From assembly GCA_033063855.1 (NCBI GenBank), contig CP093829.1:9682243-9746242 (forward strand): a stretch of DNA of 64,000 bases, in the 5' to 3' direction. The translations under genes were made by a program, and so were the position numbers. Source of the DNA: Smittia aterrima (Eukaryota > Arthropoda > Insecta > Diptera > Chironomidae). Positions 8,246 to 18,340 of the stretch are shown here, piece after piece (position 1 is the first letter of the stretch; each line of letters starts with the position of its first letter). The notes below the pieces were generated by a model. The model made no database searches and had not been told where the DNA came from. It worked only from the letters and a program-made list of their open reading frames with translations.

Positions 8246-11114
8246 ATGAGATTTTTAATTGCTGTGAGTATTCAACAAAAGTTTTGATCTTTGTCAAGTT
8301 CGATAAAGTTTAACTTCAGTTTTATCATTAAATGAAAATTGTTGAGGGTTTGTGATCATCAATCATTTCTCTGTTTGTCGTTTTCGAAATGTCACGTCAG
8401 TTGCTTCAATTGGTTCGAGCGTATCTAAAGGCAATCGATGATGATCATCACTAATCGCCTTAACATCTCAAGCAAGTGTCAATTATTTGTTAAGCAGAAA
8501 CTGCTGAATAATTGTCCAAAAAAATGTTTACGCTTCGACACTGACCGATTGCCAAATGAAACCTTCGTCGAAAAATTGATCTTTCAATTTAAGTTTGAAT
8601 TCTATTTCATTCCAAATTCGTCGTTTAAGGCTTAGAACGGTTTCAGTTGCTCCAATGACATTTCACGTTCCTCAAAAAATGTCAAAAACTCTTTTGTTAG
8701 AATCATAATTTATCAGCTTTGAACTGATTTGAATAATTTAATCGAAAAGTTGACAACTCTCACTCCTTCGCCAAAACAAACATTTTTTTTCTATTATTGA
8801 CCTTAGTGATCAAGATGTTTAGCGTTAAATTACTGTTTCAACTCTTCACGCTGCTGAATTGGTCGAATAAATGTTTTTGCGATCTTCGTTGCATAGATCG
8901 CGATTGAGAAGTAATAAATTATTATTCCCTGGCCAAACACTCTCGAAGTTGTAGTTGAGATGTCAAATTCATAATCGTAAATCATTAAATGTTCAGTCAC
9001 TTGAAGTTTATTTGAACAGTCGAAGCTAAAATTATGCATTGAGTGATAATTTGTTGCTGATTAAGTTGCGGAATTTTCACAAAAAAAATTGTTTCGCTGA
9101 TTGAAAAGCTCTTAACGGTAAATTTTGTTTCGACCTTAACCATGAAGAAGATTCAACGAATCTTTAAATCTGATTGAAGCTGATCTGTGAACTGATTGAA
9201 GCATAAGCTGTCGATGACATTTCTAAAGCGCCATGTTAATAATTCATCAAGATTAACGTAAATCGCTATCATCAGATCTCAATCAAAAAGTGATTTACAG
9301 AGTAAAATCGGATTCCGAGAGACCTCAAGCTGTTAATGAACAAGCTGACATGAGAGTCATCCGGGAAGATTTAATTGATTTGTTTTCCCGTCAATTCTTC
9401 TCCCTCGAGAATACTTTTCTAAGCCAAATGCGGAAGATCATTAGAATTGCTAAAATTTAAATTCTAACAAGCGAGACTGACTCTCACTTATTTTGGAGAC
9501 GCGAGTCATTTCAATTCGTCACATCAATGCGGATTCTTTTACCAATTCGCGATGTTTGATCAACGTTTTGAGTGATCACTTAACGCCAATGACCAGAGTT
9601 TGGTTTGAGAAGCGAAAAGCTTATCAATGATTTCGAGAAATTTATTAAAGCTTCACTTGAAGATCGAGAGTGTAAAAATCATAATTAAATTCATAGAGCA
9701 ACCGCCAGACCTCGCGATGAACGTAGACTCAATAAATCTCAAAACAATGTAAAAGCACAAAAAAGTTGTGTAAAAGCACTCGAAGAACACAAAGTGCTTC
9801 AACAATAGGTCACGATCTACTATCGAGTCTAAAATTCAAGTCTAAGTTGCATTTCCTTTATTGCTCAACTTGATGCATTGTTGAAGAGATCGACGAAGTT
9901 CTGTTCATGAAAAAAATGTAAATTCGCGAACTTTGAAATGTATTTCGCGATGCGCATCGTTCAATTCTCTTTCGCCCCACAGGTGTTGCTTACAATGTCG
10001 CTTCAAGTGGAGAGCGCGTCGATTTGGTATACCGGCGAGAACAAGCCTTACGAGTTTGGCTTTGCCATTGAGGGGAACCAGCATCGACACGAGACGAAAG
10101 GCAGGGCATCGATTAATCATAAAGACGTTCAATCATAAATGCAATTTTTCTTTAATCACAGACGCCAATGGACTCATCATGGGCGAATTTGGTTTCATCA
10201 CAGCTGATGATGTTTATCACGTCACGGTTTACGCAACAGATGCGAACGGCAACTTCAAAATCGTCTCGATGAAGAATATTAAACTAATGAAAGGTCCAGC
10301 GCCTCAAGCTTTTGCTAGAAACTCCCCGACGACAACTTCAACAACGCCCCAACCGTTCATGGTGAAGACAACTGCGAAGTCTGACTTATCGACGCAGAGA
10401 TCGTCAGATGAAGCTTCGTGTGCTTCATGTAAACTTCCAGCGAAACCTGAAACTGAAACAATCATTCCTTCCGTTTCAACTGAGCCGTCGACTGATGTTC
10501 CTCCACCTTTCAAAGTTGTGACCAAGGACGACGATAAAGTTATAGCAGAGACGACAACGACGCCGTCACCCGCTGAGACTCTTCCTCAGAAAATTGTTAG
10601 CGATATTCCGCGAAGCTTCTTGAGATCAGGAAATGCTGGAGAAACGCTCAACAATAATCAGAATCGAAACAACAATCAAAATCAACTTCAGATGAACGTG
10701 ATCAACAATCAACTTCAAAACGACAATCGAGGCTCGCCAGTCGACAAATCATCGCCGCTCAATGTTAGGCAACCTGTGTTCAGCGAAAACCCTCCAAAGT
10801 TCTTCAACAAAAATGCAGGAAATCCTAATCAATACAACAAAGTGGAAAACATGATGAACGGCTTGCTCTATCGATTCAATTACACGACAGACTTCCAAGG
10901 ACATCGTGAGGAAGGCGATCGAGCTGGGAACAAAGATGGCGAATATTATTCTGTTGGTCGTGACAACATCAAACGAGTTGTGTCTTACAAAGCTAATCAG
11001 TTCGGCTTCATGCCTTTCATTCGACAAGAGCCGATAAGCTCACAAGATCTTCAGTACTACGATGAACGTAACAATCGACTTCGCGGCTATAACTTTGAAT
11101 GGTTTTATCCTTAA
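8246..11114 (+). CDS. Two-domain R&R cuticle protein
   Basis: Large secreted cuticle protein of the CPR type, 362 aa. I model three exons: 8246-8263 (MRFLIA), 9983-10100 and 10162-11114. The 1.7-kb first intron (GTGAGT...CCACAG) joins MRFLIA to VLLTMSLQVESA and so restores a proper signal peptide. The second intron is 61 bp with a GC donor (AAAG|GCAGGG...CACAG). It is needed to connect the frame of PYEFGFAIEG to that of DANGLIMGEFGFITADDVYHV. Domain 1, residues 28-78, is R&R-like. A linker (about 85-275) is rich in T/S/P and then N/Q. Domain 2, residues 282-331 (YRFNYTTDFQGHREEG...VVSYKANQFGF), is a second diverged R&R-like unit. AATAAA is at 11213. A 393-aa frame starting near 9933 is wrong at its N-terminus, because it reads exon 2 in the wrong frame and through the intron. 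Confidence 0.85.
8264..9982 (+). other. Long first intron of the two-domain cuticle gene
   Basis: A 1719-bp AT-rich intron with GTGAGT donor and CCCCACAG acceptor. The frames inside (8438-8635 plus, 8830-9039 minus) look accidental. No nested gene was recognised. Confidence 0.6.
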
Positions 11115-11419
11115 GATTTTAATTTCAGCATTTTACACATTTTTTAAAAATATTTTTAATGTGAGGAAGAATTATTTTATCTCTTTCAATGAAAAGCTTG
11201 ACATTCACTGCCAATAAAAAGAATTAATCACAAGAAAAGTTCAACGACTTGAGAAACAGAAGTTCTGTTAAACAAATCAATGCACTTCATCCCAATTTCT
11301 GACGAAAAATGTGAAGCAACAACAAGAACAACTTCTGTCTCTCAAAAATTATTGAAGAGAAGAATTTATTTCAGTTTGTTTTCAGCAGTGATCGGAGTTA
11401 GAAGTCAAGACGAGAAACA

Positions 11420-11861
11420 ATGAAACTTTTGTTATTAATCTTTGTTGTTTCTGTGATTAGCGAGATTACGTACGGAGCTGTGAGTTTCTCACCACCTGCT
11501 AAGATAAAGGGTAAATCCCCAGAGAGTCACATGACTCACCAGCAAGTCTCATTAAAATCTATTTAAAGGAAGTGATGGAAAATATTACTGCGACTACGAG
11601 AAGAAAAGTGATTTCGCGCCTGGTGAATCTTTTAAACCTCCAGGCGAATGTTCAATCGTTTACTGCAATAACGATTACTCAATGAATTTCGAAAGGTTTG
11701 CGACGAAAGATTAAAACATTAGTTTATCGTTAAATACATTTTATTTCAGTTGTGGTGTCGCTTCAAGTGATGATTGCAATTACTGGGGATCCGATTTGAC
11801 GAAGGAATATCCAGACTGCTGCAACAAAATTTGTGAACAACCAATCGCTAAAGTCGATTGA
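11420..11861 (+). CDS. SVWC (single von Willebrand C) secreted protein
   Basis: Small secreted cysteine-rich protein, 109 aa, of the arthropod SVWC family (Pfam SVWC). Known members, such as Vago of Drosophila and mosquitoes, act in antiviral, stress or nutritional signalling. Exons are 11420-11510, 11569-11695 and 11750-11861, with introns of 58 bp (GTAAAT...AAAG) and 54 bp (GTTTGC...TTCAG). The signal peptide is about residues 1-19 (MKLLLLIFVVSVISEITYG). The mature part has eight cysteines in the family pattern: YYC, GEC, VYC, ESC, DDC, the adjacent DCC pair and KIC. AATAAA is at 11868, just after the stop. It ends 148 bp from the end of the convergent esterase gene. The exact function within the family cannot be assigned. 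Confidence 0.88.
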
Positions 11862-12009
11862 GAGACAAATAAAATTGCAGTAAATGAAATTCCGAAGTCT
11901 CAAGCTTCTTCTCATCACTAAAATTGCGTCGCGGTGATCGTTTAAGGCAATAAAATGTTTTGATTGACCTTTGTGCTTAGATAGACGCGCAAATTATTTT
12001 AATTTTGTT

Positions 12010-13868
12010 TTATGAATAAATCATTGGAAAGAGAGATTCCCAAACTAGAAATCTTTCGAGGAAAAGTTGAGTTTTCATCGTCAACTTGTTGCCAACGTCC
12101 AAATAATTCTCCAATTCTTTCGCGTAAGGTGTCCACTCAAGATCAGCGTTTGTCGAATTGTTGTTCGGATCTCCAGTCGCTGCGAATGAAGTCCACAAGT
12201 CAAGCACTTGCTCTAAGTGAAGAGCTTCGGGATCAGTTGACTTGATCAACGGGAATTTTTGTTTCAGAATGTAAATGAGGTCGTCGCCATGGGAAACTCC
12301 TGAAATACAACAAAACTGGTCAAATGTTTGTTTTAAGAAACGAAAATTACCGTAAGGCGTGTGCGAGTCTTCAGGTAAATAAAAATTGCTGTAACGTCCA
12401 ACGAATGTGTTTTTGTAGTAGAAAACTGGAGTAAACTTGTGAACCAACTGCACAAAGCGATGAACTCCAAAACGAACCGAAGAGTCGCTGAATATTTGAG
12501 CCAACGCATCGAATGATGAGCGGCCGATTGAACGTGTTTTGATGAAGTTATCCCAAAGCTGAACACTGATCTCATGAGATCGTGTAGTGTTTTGTTCGTA
12601 CATGAAGCAAATCGGAGCGTAAGTCTCGAACTCTGCGTTCATCTTTCGGAGATTCTCGTCATCTTCGATGATTTCAGGAACTAAACTTGCAAACTCGTTG
12701 TCAGTCATTCCAACGATGATCGGCACACGAGAAAAGTTTCCACTCGCGAAGAGCTTTGATGGATCTTCTATAAGAAATCTTTCTTGACCAAAATCAGGCT
12801 CGATCACTGGTTTCCAAATCAAAGTTGGAATTCCGTCAAACGTATCGAACTCATCCGAAGTCCTTCCAATCTTTTTTCCATCGATTTTTCTCAAGCACTC
12901 AAACATTTCTTCAACGTTTTCTTCTGGGCAGTCGAAGATCTTCGCTTGTTCCTTCGCAAGACTTAGTTGATTTTGTGGAACTTCCCATTGAGCTGTGACG
13001 CTTCCACTCATCAAGATTGTTCGATGGAAAAGATCTTGAGACATCGGAGAAATCAAATGCAACATTGCGCTTCTCGCTCCAGCTCCTTGACCCATCAAAG
13101 TCACTAAACTTGGATCTCCTCCGAACTTTTCGATATGATCACGAACCCATCGCAGTGCAATCACTTGATCTTTGAATCCATTATTCCCTGGAGCTTCCTT
13201 CGTTCCTGTGCTCATGAAGCCTAACGAACCTAATCGGTAATTGAAAGTGACAAGAACAACATCACGATCGAGTAAATATTCAGCTCCAGCTGAGGAACTC
13301 GCAGAGCTTCCTTCAATAAAAGCTCCTGAATGAATAAAAACAAGAACTGGTTTGAGTTTAGGATTCGTTTCGTTTGGAATTTCGCTTGTGTAGACATTTA
13401 AACGAAGACAATCCTCCGAGACATGTGAGTCACTTGGCTGAGGACAAATTGGACCTGAAACAATCTCAGTCACTAATCAATCTTTCAAAGTCGCTTATCA
13501 AGATAAACAAACCTTCTTCTGTCGCATCAAAATTGCCTTTCCAAGGTTTCACCGGCACAGGAGGCTGTAAAAAATAGTTTACAAGCATCATTATCATTAT
13601 CTCAACATTGTCTTATCTAATTGAATCACATTACTTGAAAACGCAAAGTGTCAACTGGAGCTTCTGCGTAACGAACGCCCCTGAACGCTAGAAATTTCTT
13701 ATCTAATCGTGTCTGGAACACAGAACCAGAAATATTTCCCAAACTTGTTGTAACAATTTGAACATCTTCTGATTTATCTTCAACGTCGATAACTAGAACA
13801 ACGGTCACGATAATCGCGATTGCGATCAGAACAGCCAGAAAACCACAAAACGTTTTTTTCGACACCAT
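12010..13868 (-). CDS. Membrane-anchored carboxylesterase-like protein, nucleophile lost
   Basis: Alpha/beta-hydrolase of the carboxylesterase/cholinesterase family (COesterase), 559 aa. Exons are 13868-13635, 13564-13513, 13454-12351 and 12299-12010. The last intron is only 51 bp and keeps the frame open, so it is easily missed; removing it gives HTPYG|VSHGDD. The N-terminus is a single hydrophobic segment (residues 8-28) after VSKK, suggesting a type II anchor with the hydrolase domain outside. The family motifs LAFRGVRYAEAP, EDCLRLNVYT and FNYRLG are present. The nucleophile elbow, normally G-E-S-A-G, reads GQGAG (217-221): Ser is replaced by Gly219. Glu349 (in GMTDNE) and His467 (in SHGDD) are kept. 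Catalysis by the usual mechanism should therefore be absent, and a binding or adhesion role like that of neuroligins or glutactin is inferred. The upstream in-frame GTG at 13889 was not used because ATG 13868 is the first proper start. Confidence 0.9.
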
Positions 13869-13889
13869 CGCTAAGAATCTTCCGATCAC

Positions 13890-14264
13890 GAGGACTGTGA
13901 AATCTCAACTGAAAAGAACTGAGATTTTTAATTGCTTGAATGATGTTTTTCTTATCTCTACTGATAATATCAGCTAACAGGAAGATATTCGCTCGAAGAA
14001 ATATTTATCTCTAGATTTGTTACTCATAAAGTTGTTAAAATGCAAACAAGTCAGAGCTTTTAAAATAAAAAAATGATTTGAAGCAAGAGCTTTTGGGAGC
14101 TTTCAAAATTGCGTGAGATTTACATTCAAACTTTAAGTAATTTAACGGATAAATTTGCGCTTTGGTTTTTTTATTATATTTTCTACTGAATCATAATTAT
14201 GGAAGATTTCCAACTCCGTTAACTTTTCAACATGAAACAGAGAAGAATAAAAATGGAAAAATTG
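13890..14264. other. Intergenic, 5' side of the esterase gene
   Basis: AT-rich spacer. From about 14195 it resembles the sequence just 3' of the third F-box copy (CTTTTCAACATGAA here, CTCTTCAACATGAA near 18216, followed in both by an AAAAATTGAT stretch). The tandem duplication unit therefore reaches at least this far left. Confidence 0.45.
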
Positions 14265-14340
14265 ATCTTTATCTTTATCTAAAAAGGAAAAAAGAATTTA
14301 AATGAAAAATTCCAGAAGAAAAATATTATGAACAGTTGAT
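14265..14340 (-). pseudogene. Ghost 5' UTR of a lost F-box gene copy
   Basis: This stretch matches the 5' UTR/intron segment of the two intact F-box/LRR copies (near 17021-17090 and 19870-19940). It shares ATCTTTATCTTTATCTAAAA, then an AAATTCCAGAA stretch and CAGTTGAT. No matching coding region follows on the minus strand below 14265. It is read as the remains of a copy removed by deletion or unequal crossing-over. Confidence 0.6.
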
Positions 14341-14676
14341 TTCCCAGAACAAATAAAGCCTTCGAGGAAATAGTTTATCTCAAAAGTTCGAAACGACTCA
14401 TGTTTGTTAATTTATTTTAAAACTGAAATGATTTAACCTACAAATAGAGTTAGTGGGGATATTTGGTGAAGAAAATATTTGGGGAAATCAGCATTGTGCT
14501 TAAGGGGCAAGATTTTTTGCCCCGAATTAATCTGTAGATAGAACAGTAAGAATTGAATTAAAATAAATTTAAAAAGAGTTAGCTACAATAAATTAGCTTA
14601 AAGCAAAATGAAAGAAATTGATTAGAAAGAAAAAAAATTATTTGCTTTTAAAAAGTTTTGAAGAAGAACTTTTTTT

Positions 14677-15096
14677 TTAATTTAATCCGACCCGACTACG
14701 TACGTGTATCTCTAGCGAAGTATAGTTCTCAGTCATAATTTCTTCCATTTCCTTTCTGTCAACTCCTTTCAATTCATAAACTTTCAATTTTTCAAACTTT
14801 CTCTTCATTGATTTCAACATTTTAAATTCTTCTTCATCGATTGAGGAGAGTGAAAGATTTGTCACTTTCGGCATTGCATCTAATAAATTTTTTAGACTTA
14901 CAGCGCTAGCGCATTTATTAAAAGTCAGCTCAGTAATTGAGGCAGAAATTTTATTTGGAACTTCATTCTCGAAATAAGCCCCCAAAGATTCGAGGATGAG
15001 ATTTTTCAGCTTTGGCATTGTCATGATCACGTCGAAGATTTCTTTGTTTTGAAAGTATTGTGCAACTTCTGCAACACCCTATGGTGAACGCTTTGT
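14677..15096 (-). pseudogene. Truncated F-box/LRR-like copy 1
   Basis: Only the C-terminal quarter of the family remains. The frame from about 15030 to 14677 encodes IMTMPKLKNLILESL... through SIDEEEFKMLKSMKRKFEKL and ELKGVDRKEMEEIMTENY, clearly homologous to copies 2 and 3. Homology continues weakly to about 15096 in a different frame (SVHH...VLQKL against SVHLEELKI of copy 2), so there is at least one frameshift. It then stops abruptly, and the F-box and most repeats are missing. The terminal residues (HVRSRVGLN) differ from the sister genes. It is presumed nonfunctional, unless a short transcript is made from an unknown start. Confidence 0.8.
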
Positions 15097-15440
15097 TCGT
15101 GGTCCGTAATTAAGATAACTCGCAATCGAGATAAGCTAGCTAATTAATTTTTTCATCAGTCGATAGAAAATATTAACACAAAAAACAACTTTTGAGGATT
15201 TTTTGCTAGCTCATCAGGATCGGGCCCACAAACTGGAATCTCCATTCAAAAAGTCGATTTTTAGTTTTGAAATAAGTTTTCTCGAAAACGGACGCACATT
15301 CCCGCTGTGACTTGTAATATGTCCGCGAATAGCGATAATCCAAAACTAAAATCCTAGGATTAACGCCGAATTAATATCCATACTATCATTGTAAACAACA
15401 TTAGACTTAAGCCATTAAATAAAAATGTTTTCTATTCTAT
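15097..15440 (+). mobile_element. Possible 3' end of a non-LTR retroelement at the break of copy 1
   Basis: Unrelated sequence begins where the homology of F-box copy 1 stops. Its right end reads GTAAACAACATTAGACTTAA, then GCCATTAAATAAAAATG. That is the kind of A-rich AATAAA terminus seen on jockey-like LINEs. No reverse transcriptase frame is present, so only a 5'-truncated tail could be here. Target-site duplications were not identified. The call rests on resemblance and position only. Confidence 0.3.
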
Positions 15441-15545
15441 TCGTCATCGAAAAGTTCTTGATTTTTAAAGAAACTTCGAAATAAAAAAAATATTAGATAG
15501 AAAAAATAATTTTATTTGCTCTTGGTAACGTTTTGAAAATTTTTT

Positions 15546-17015
15546 TTAAAAAGGTTTAAATAATTCAAATGACTTGACCATCTCTAGCGAAGTATAATTC
15601 TCAGTCATAATTTCCTCCAGTTCCTTTCTGTCAACTCCTTTCAATTCACAAAATCTCAATTTTTCAAAATTTCTTTTCATTGATTTCAACATTTTAAAAT
15701 CTTCTTCATCGATTGATTTGAGTGAAAGATTGATGACTTTCGGCATTGAATCTAATAAATATTTTAGACTGACTGTGCATTTGTACAAAGTCAGCTCAGT
15801 TATTGAGGTTGAAATTATTATTGGAATTTCATTCTCGAAAAAAGCATTAAAATGCCAAAGGGTGAGACTCTTCAACTTTGGCATTGTCATGATCACGTCG
15901 AAGATGATTTCTTTGAACATACAGGTCAGTGTGATCTTTAACTCTTCGAGATGAACGCTTTGTGACTTAAGCAAGTGCAGACAGTTGGTGCCACGATCAC
16001 GGGATCCAAAATAAATAAAAACTATTGTCAAACTCTTGAGCTTAGATTGACACTTTTTCCAAGATTTGATTATATGATCTGCGATTGTGTAACCAATTGT
16101 AAGACTTTTCAGTTTATCGAAGTTTTCGAGAATTTTCGGTAAAATATCTTGGCCGGCTTCACCAGGAAAGTCTTCTAAATAAAGTTCTTCAACAGCAACA
16201 GAATTTAATAAAAATCTGATCAAAGTTTCGCTAAAACTGTTTGCCTTAAGAACTCTAAGTTCTTTAAGCTTTGGAAACTTTAAAACTTCAAAAGATTCAA
16301 TATCTGAAGTCGGATCTTCAAATGAAAGGGCGCCAAAATCATCGACAGAAATCCTTTCGACTGATGATTCGATAGCTGACATCAATCTCCACAAATCCAG
16401 TTTCTTTCTAAAATAAACATTTGCGAGTGAAATATTTTTCCATTCGTGAGCTTTACTACAAAAGAAATCGAGTTCTGAATCGGTCATGTAGTCGCCGAAT
16501 CTTCTTTGATTTCTATATCCAACTTCAACATTCACGGTATGTCGACAAATTTCAATGTTCTGATAAAGTCTCCAGCTGTTCTTCAGCAAATTGAAATCTT
16601 CCAACTGGGTCGCACTTTTATCATTAAAACTAATTTTAATTTTCATGAGATCTGTCGACGAAGCGTGGAAGTTGTAATTAAAATTACCGACTTTTGGAAT
16701 CCTAACCAAATCTTCGCCGTTAAGATCTAAATCTCGATCAAAAACAACTTCAATTTTCTGCATGAGAACTTTCGACGACGCGATGAAATTGTAATAACTT
16801 GGATTGACTTCTGAAGTCGCTAAAACGTCTTTGCCTCTAAAATGCTTGAATATCATCTCAGGAATGCCGAGAAAACGTGAGAAATATTCCAATGGATCCA
16901 TGTTCGTCAGGTCAGATACTTTGACGCTTAAATTGTTTAGCTTTTCACTCAGAACTTTTGTTTCATCCTCTGCTTTGCTGTTAACATTTGAGATCGGTGA
17001 TAGGCTTTTCTCCAT
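15546..17015 (-). CDS. F-box/LRR-like protein, copy 2
   Basis: Intact intronless coding frame of 489 aa. Residues about 43-88 (EYFSRFLGIPEMIFKHFRGKD, then VLATSEV...YYNFIASS) look like an F-box, the Skp1-binding part of SCF ubiquitin ligases. The rest is irregular leucine-rich repeats (for example FPKLKELRVLKANSF, LLNSVAVEELYLEDF, LDSMPKVINLSLKSIDEEDF), likely the substrate-binding arc. The ATG at 17015 follows a 15-nt UTR exon and a 66-bp 5' UTR intron (17096-17031, GTAAC...TTTTAG). AATAAA is the complement of 15511-15516, 30 nt after the stop. It is paralogous to copy 3 over its whole length and belongs to a local tandem family. I do not recognise a named orthologue. Confidence 0.85.
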   Translation of the reverse strand: MEKSLSPISNVNSKAEDETKVLSEKLNNLSVKVSDLTNMDPLEYFSRFLGIPEMIFKHFRGKDVLATSEVNPSYYNFIASSKVLMQKIEVVFDRDLDLNGEDLVRIPKVGNFNYNFHASSTDLMKIKISFNDKSATQLEDFNLLKNSWRLYQNIEICRHTVNVEVGYRNQRRFGDYMTDSELDFFCSKAHEWKNISLANVYFRKKLDLWRLMSAIESSVERISVDDFGALSFEDPTSDIESFEVLKFPKLKELRVLKANSFSETLIRFLLNSVAVEELYLEDFPGEAGQDILPKILENFDKLKSLTIGYTIADHIIKSWKKCQSKLKSLTIVFIYFGSRDRGTNCLHLLKSQSVHLEELKITLTCMFKEIIFDVIMTMPKLKSLTLWHFNAFFENEIPIIISTSITELTLYKCTVSLKYLLDSMPKVINLSLKSIDEEDFKMLKSMKRNFEKLRFCELKGVDRKELEEIMTENYTSLEMVKSFELFKPF

Positions 17016-17096
17016 AATCTTTATCTTTATCTAAAATGGAACATAAAAATTAAATAAAAATTCCAGAAAGAAAAATTTGCGAGCAGTTGATGTTAC

Positions 17097-18340
17097 CTCT
17101 TCGAATGCTGAAAACGAAATGAATGAAGCGGTCAGAATTTTCATTTAATTTTTACCTGGAAACTAATTAGCAAACATTGGCTAAAGTGAAGTATATAGGC
17201 CATATTTGAATTCAACTGTTAAATTTTCCCTTTACCGATCAGATTCGCTACGTTTTTTTGTATGGGATTTAAATATGGCCTACAGTAACGAGCATAAATT
17301 TACGGTCAAAACCGTTTCCAATACAAAATCAATGATAACTCAAAGACGCTTTGATAGATTTAATTCAAGTTTTCACAGTTTATTGCTTAATTAATGATCA
17401 AAAATTTTAAAGATTAATTGGACAATAAAATTGCATAATTTTAATTACAGCGACTTTTTTAAAATTTAACGGAAAAATGATCGAGCTTAAATTTACCATC
17501 CTTCCCTAGATTCCGAAAATCATAGAAAATGAAACAACGAACGCCTTCAAATCGTTTCAATTATAATTTAGAAAGAAATTCTATCACAAAAATTAATTAA
17601 TTATAATATACATTTAATTATTCCGACGATACCGCAATCTTCAAATTCGATCACAAATCTAAACAAGTGGCAGTAACAGTTCGTAACGAACTTACTGTAG
17701 AGTTTTTCATCCGTTAGACTGGTTACAGGAGTTGGGACTTTACTGGGTTAACTGGTAAGATATAAATCCAATGTTGTCCCGAGTTTTCTCAAATTTTCCG
17801 TGTTTTTCCGGGTTCCACTCTGAGCTCACCAGAGGTGGATCCAATGTGTGGAGCTTGGATTTTCTGGGATTAATTGCTTTCTCATGACCAGCTGATCATT
17901 TCATGTAAACAAGTCATAGTGGAAATGTCAAAGGGAAAGAAGTTTCACTTGGCGCTGGTCGAAGGTGGACTCATATCTGGTCAGCCTTGGGATCCAAGCT
18001 TTCGTTTGAGCACGCTGAACATTTCTTGTGAAGAAGTGTCAGCGGAAATGTTAAAAAACCTGATCAAATCAAAAAAGTTTAAATAATTATCGAGAAGCTG
18101 GTACTTGGTAAACTAGCACAAAAAGTTATTTAGTTTAAAACAGTTAAAAAATCTCAAAGTTACCAAGTCGCCGAAGAAAAAATCCATATTCTGGAAAATT
18201 CCCAGCTTCACTACCTCTTCAACATGAAGTACAGTAAAAACTGAAAAAATTGATTTTATTTCAAATTGAAAAAAATTTAAACTTCATTCTTAAAAAAGAG
18301 AAAATTATTTTATTTGTTTTTGTAAGATTTTAAAAAAAAA
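17097..18340. other. Spacer between F-box copies 2 and 3, with small inverted and direct repeats
   Basis: Holds two structures. First, a 16-bp inverted repeat: TAGGCCATATTTGAAT at about 17196-17211, and the complement of TAGGCCATATTTAAAT ending near 17283. Second, a degenerate direct repeat of about 100 bp (about 17835-17945 and 17985-18083). Each repeat copy contains ATTTC(A/T)TGT, then a GAAATGT(C/T)AAA motif. A 70-codon frame across the second structure has no ATG at its start and is not called as a gene. Confidence 0.4.

Noticed and set aside
9933..10160. N-terminal part of the 393-codon frame as the start of the two-domain cuticle protein
   Set aside because: It is out of frame with the R&R residues of exon 2 and has no signal peptide; the three-exon model with MRFLIA explains everything.
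13869..13889. Upstream GTG as the start of the esterase
   Set aside because: Animal nuclear genes start at ATG; the first in-frame ATG is at 13868 and already includes the anchor.
17874..18086. 70-codon frame between F-box copies
   Set aside because: Begins with a TTG codon, has no upstream ATG and covers a degenerate direct repeat; reported only as a repeat finding.
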